Source: Apostichopus japonicus
Lineage: Eukaryota; Echinodermata; Holothuroidea; Aspidochirotida; Stichopodidae
Assembly: GCF_037975245.1 (NCBI RefSeq)
Contig: NC_092569.1
Location: 23,565,668 to 23,629,667, forward strand
DNA: 64,000 nucleotides
Reading direction: 5' to 3'
The position numbers and the translations under genes were made by a program. A model generated the notes under the pieces. It made no database searches, was not told the origin of the DNA, and worked only from the letters and a program-made list of their open reading frames with translations. Within the stretch, counting starts at the first letter, position 1; every line of letters starts with the position of its first letter. This document shows, in pieces, positions 61,201-64,000 of the stretch.

Positions 61201-62856
61201 ATTTCTCATATGAATGATGTATAGAAATATTTCCCAAAAATGTAGAACAAAAAGTGTGTAATATGAATAATATTAGCGAAAACATAAATGTTTAACAATG
61301 GTAATGACCTAAACGAAAAAGGATTACGATATGAATAGGCTGATACATGACAGCATAGGGCGAAACAAACTGCAGTTAGTAATGTAAGTGATTAAGTATG
61401 ATTTATCGCATATATGACTTGGTGATCACTGCTTTAATGAAACCAGATATTAGTGAAACCTCTGAGTATAAATGCGAAATCACTTACAACTCGACCTTCC
61501 AAGGTCTTTTTGAGGGGAAAATATTCCGTTGCATTGTGAAAGCGATACAATACAACACTGCACACCATATTCTTCTTCAATCGTTACGACTAGGAGATAC
61601 TTTATAAAAAACGAATATTAATCGATAGTCTTTTACCCTGGAAAACAAATCGATTATTTAGTATTCAAATTGACGTATCTTAGATGTGTACAGTACGTTT
61701 GTCTTGATTATGAGCAAACTACGATAAGGAGATAGATTTCTGGTTAACAATTTGAAGTCGTAATAATGACAAATAAATGACATAGGTCTATACTGTTTTG
61801 TCACTCGTTTTCGTGTTTTTACTGATCGCAACTAAAACAGGCGTCTAAATCACGGGTGGGCAAAAACGCGTCTGCCTAACAAGTTTTCTGTGGCTCGCGA
61901 ATAAGACTTTTTTTCAAAACCGTATTAATGGAGTCCCATTGCAAGGAGATATGTTATCTCTTGCATGTAATGCCATATGTCCATTTTCTGTCATGAGAGT
62001 AGCTACATTCCTAAAATTTAGCGTCACATGTATTGGTTACAAAATTATAATGAGCCAACCAGATCAATTTCGTTACGAAACCACTAGTCTTTATTTGATG
62101 TGATATTTCGGACAGAAAAGCTTTAAAATATGGACAGCCTATACCATTCAAATTATATGTAAGATATTAATCAAGAACTGACTGTCAGATTAAAGTGCCG
62201 CAAAGGACGAAACATGTGGTGAAATTATATTAGACATCTGCTGGTTGACATATCTATCCTCAATTCTAGGGTGTGATATTTCACAGTTATTAAAGATTAT
62301 TGCGTTTCAAAGTCAAATTCCAATTTCCAGCAGGTTTCAGTTAAATATTTAAACAGCCGAAACATTTTTCCAAGGAATTAGTTAGCTAAAGAAACTAGAA
62401 AAGTGTGTACAATTGCAATGTCAGATATTCCATTTTTTTATGTAATGTAAGGATATATGCAATTCTGCTGTGTAAAAGTGACATAATTTCGACTATATGT
62501 TGAGGTTTGCAAATGAAAAGGAACATTTATGCAGCGGAAGTAACAACAAAGTTTCTTTGACATCTTTTTTTTTTTTTTAGCAATTAGGAAAGTGTCAGGT
62601 TTTATTATATTTCAAACGTAACTAGTAACAGAAAGAGTCAAGTAATCCGAAATGGAATTCAGTGACTCATTGCAGTCACGACTCGACCTCTGTTCCTCGA
62701 AGTGAAAGCAAACAAGGTTTGGAATGTAATACGTGGAATTCATGTAGAATGATGTTTACATATTTCTTGTATCAGTCTTCATGTTTTAATAGTTCTTAAG
62801 AGTTAAGATATGGAAGCTTAGTTATTAGTTATTATACCTTTTTGCATTGTTTTTAG
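58262..62856. other. probable intron(s) of the EGF-FReD gene, no exon supported
   Basis: 4.6 kb of AT-rich DNA. Exon-like stretches with plausible borders (59256-59359 and 59926-60003) code for nothing recognisable. The frame at 61398-61607 looks faintly Ig-like but has poor borders. C tract at 60261-60270. Confidence 0.4.
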
Positions 62857-63162
62857 AATGGTCCATATTACGTGAATCACAATTGTACAATGACGGTTAA
62901 ATGTACAGATGGGCTGATCAGCGTGAATGAAGGATACAGTTGTGATGCTAATGCAGTCTGTGAGAAACGCAGCGGCGAACGCAAGTGTTACTGTACTAGG
63001 GGTTACCAAGGTAACGGACAGACCTGTAAGCAGATAACAGACTGCCTGGATCTGTTTAATGAGGATGTCACTACCGAGGGTGTATACCCGATTAAACCGA
63101 TAAAATGGAATACATCACCCCTTGACGTATTCTGTGATATGACTCACGGAGGAGGATGGACG
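62857..63162 (+). CDS. EGF-like plus FReD-start exon of a fourth FReD gene (partial)
   Basis: A 306-nt exon, phase 0 at both ends, with borders TTTTTAG|AATGGT and TGGACG|GTAAGT. Residues about 14-53 form an EGF-like module (C...GYSCDANAVCEKRSGERKCY then CTRGYQGNGQTC; the NA.C and GYQGNG pattern is of the nidogen/thrombospondin EGF type). It is followed by the start of a FReD: DCLDLFNED, GVYPIKP, VFCDMTHGGGWT. The exon ends at the same point (GGGWT) as the matching exons of the other FReD genes. The rest should lie beyond 64000. Opposite strand to the other three FReD genes. The product is probably secreted, with EGF as a spacer or interaction module and FReD as the ligand-binding end. Confidence 0.8.
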
Positions 63163-63698
63163 GTAAGTCTTGTGTACGCATACATCAATGATCAGTCATT
63201 TTTGAGTATTAGTGGGTTTATGTGTATATATTAAATTATATAATTGTACAATTTATTTCAGTAACCGGCTGCTTAGGTTTAAACTAGGTATTGTTGTAGT
63301 AGTGAGCTTGCGTGATTTTACTGTGGGAGTAAGTATTGATGACATCATACACAATAAGTGATATATTTTAATATTACTATCTACATAACAGGTCATCAAG
63401 TCCTTTATTAGCTTTATCAAACACATTTTGTTTTATTCAAAGACGATCAGTCTATATGAGAATGCTTTAATGCACCCCCTCCTCCATGGTAGGTTTTCGT
63501 AACCCCCCCCCCCAAAAAAAACCAAGATTTGTACTCACTACCACTAGATTTCCATACCAAGTTTCCACGTCCGCAGATAATTTCCGTGGCTGAAAACCTC
63601 GGTGCCAAATATGCCCCCATATTACCCCAGGTTTATAAACGGTATATATTCCCAATGCTGAGTATGGTCTAATAGCCCTTCCCTCTCTTGTGATTCCA
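63163..63698. other. intron of the EGF-FReD gene, no exon seen
   Basis: AT-rich with a C tract (about 63504-63514). The next FReD exon (VxQRRxDGSV type) is not present before the window ends. Confidence 0.5.
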
Positions 63699-63989
63699 GC
63701 AATGTTATTTACATTTTCTACTGTGTTCTTTGTTAATAGAGCAATTACGTAGGTGAAACGGGTTCTCGGTTCCGCTAACGTTTAATAATCACACAAAAAA
63801 ATCAATTCGTGATAATTTTGCAGGATTTCCCGTTTCCGAACATATCAATCTTCATAGATATTCTGTGAAATACCTAAAATGTACTTTAATTGCCTCGAAC
63901 TTCAAATCCGTAACTGAACATTTACGGGAAAAAAAAACGATTAGAGCTTTCGTATTAAGTGTTACACCACCGGCCTCAACAAAGACTTA
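63699..63989 (+). pseudogene. Penelope-like element relic, GIY-YIG endonuclease end, copy 2
   Basis: Reads NVIYIFYCVLC, then two stops, then NYVGETGSRFR. The nucleotide sequence stays alignable with 31535-31806 to the end (CGGCCTCAACAAAGACTT). Dead copy in the intron of the EGF-FReD gene. Confidence 0.7.
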
Positions 63990-64000
63990 AGACCTTTAAA

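Noticed and set aside
61398-61607. Frame with an Ig-like SEYKCEI stretch, tempting because some FReD proteins have Ig domains
   Set aside because: Only one cysteine is in a plausible place, there is no Trp and splice borders are poor.

Overview
The window looks like gene-poor, AT-rich, repeat-rich DNA from a marine invertebrate, most likely an echinoderm and possibly a sea cucumber. That is inference. It rests on introns with GT..AG borders, a Toll-type TLR, several fibrinogen-related (FReD) genes, and LINE, Penelope-like and MITE relics. There is no sign of bacterial organisation. LEFT (1-12582): a nearly full-length but broken L1/Tx1-type LINE lies on the minus strand (about 205-5200). An AT-rich inverted repeat (6130-6366) and a MITE with perfect 18-bp terminal inverted repeats (7919-8356) follow, then gene-free DNA. 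TLR (12583-15687, +): an intact single-exon Toll-like receptor of 1034 aa with two LRR blocks, two cysteine-capped ends, one membrane span and a TIR domain. It is followed by a tRNA-like SINE head and a 303-bp fold-back MITE. MIDDLE (16160-23808): no gene seen; it holds a 484-bp tandem duplication (20882-21844). FReD CLUSTER (23809-63162): a 7.6-kb segment is duplicated in tandem (units 23809-31427 and 31975-39588). Each unit carries an intact five-exon minus-strand gene for a secreted 268-aa FReD protein, and the five exon lengths are identical in the two copies. A third minus-strand gene (41105-56347, seven exons, 413 aa) opens with the same 81-nt and 46-nt exons, then encodes a FReD without its C-terminal exon followed by a complete FReD. 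Its 8.2-kb intron 5 carries a nest of mobile elements, including a 5.25-kb DNA transposon with TIRs, AGTGCT-rich ends and its own spliced exons. Its intron 1 holds a decayed FReD exon. A fourth gene on the plus strand runs off the right edge; its exon 62857-63162 encodes an EGF-like module joined to the start of a FReD. The TLR (pattern recognition and TIR signalling) and the secreted FReD lectins (by family, binders of acetylated or other glycans) together make this an innate-immune neighbourhood. FReD diversity here seems to come from segmental duplication, exon duplication and loss, and clustered amino-acid change. Penelope-like GIY-YIG endonuclease relics lie between the two duplicated units and at the right edge. 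Gene models come from reading frames, splice signals and paralogue comparison by eye; no database search was possible.
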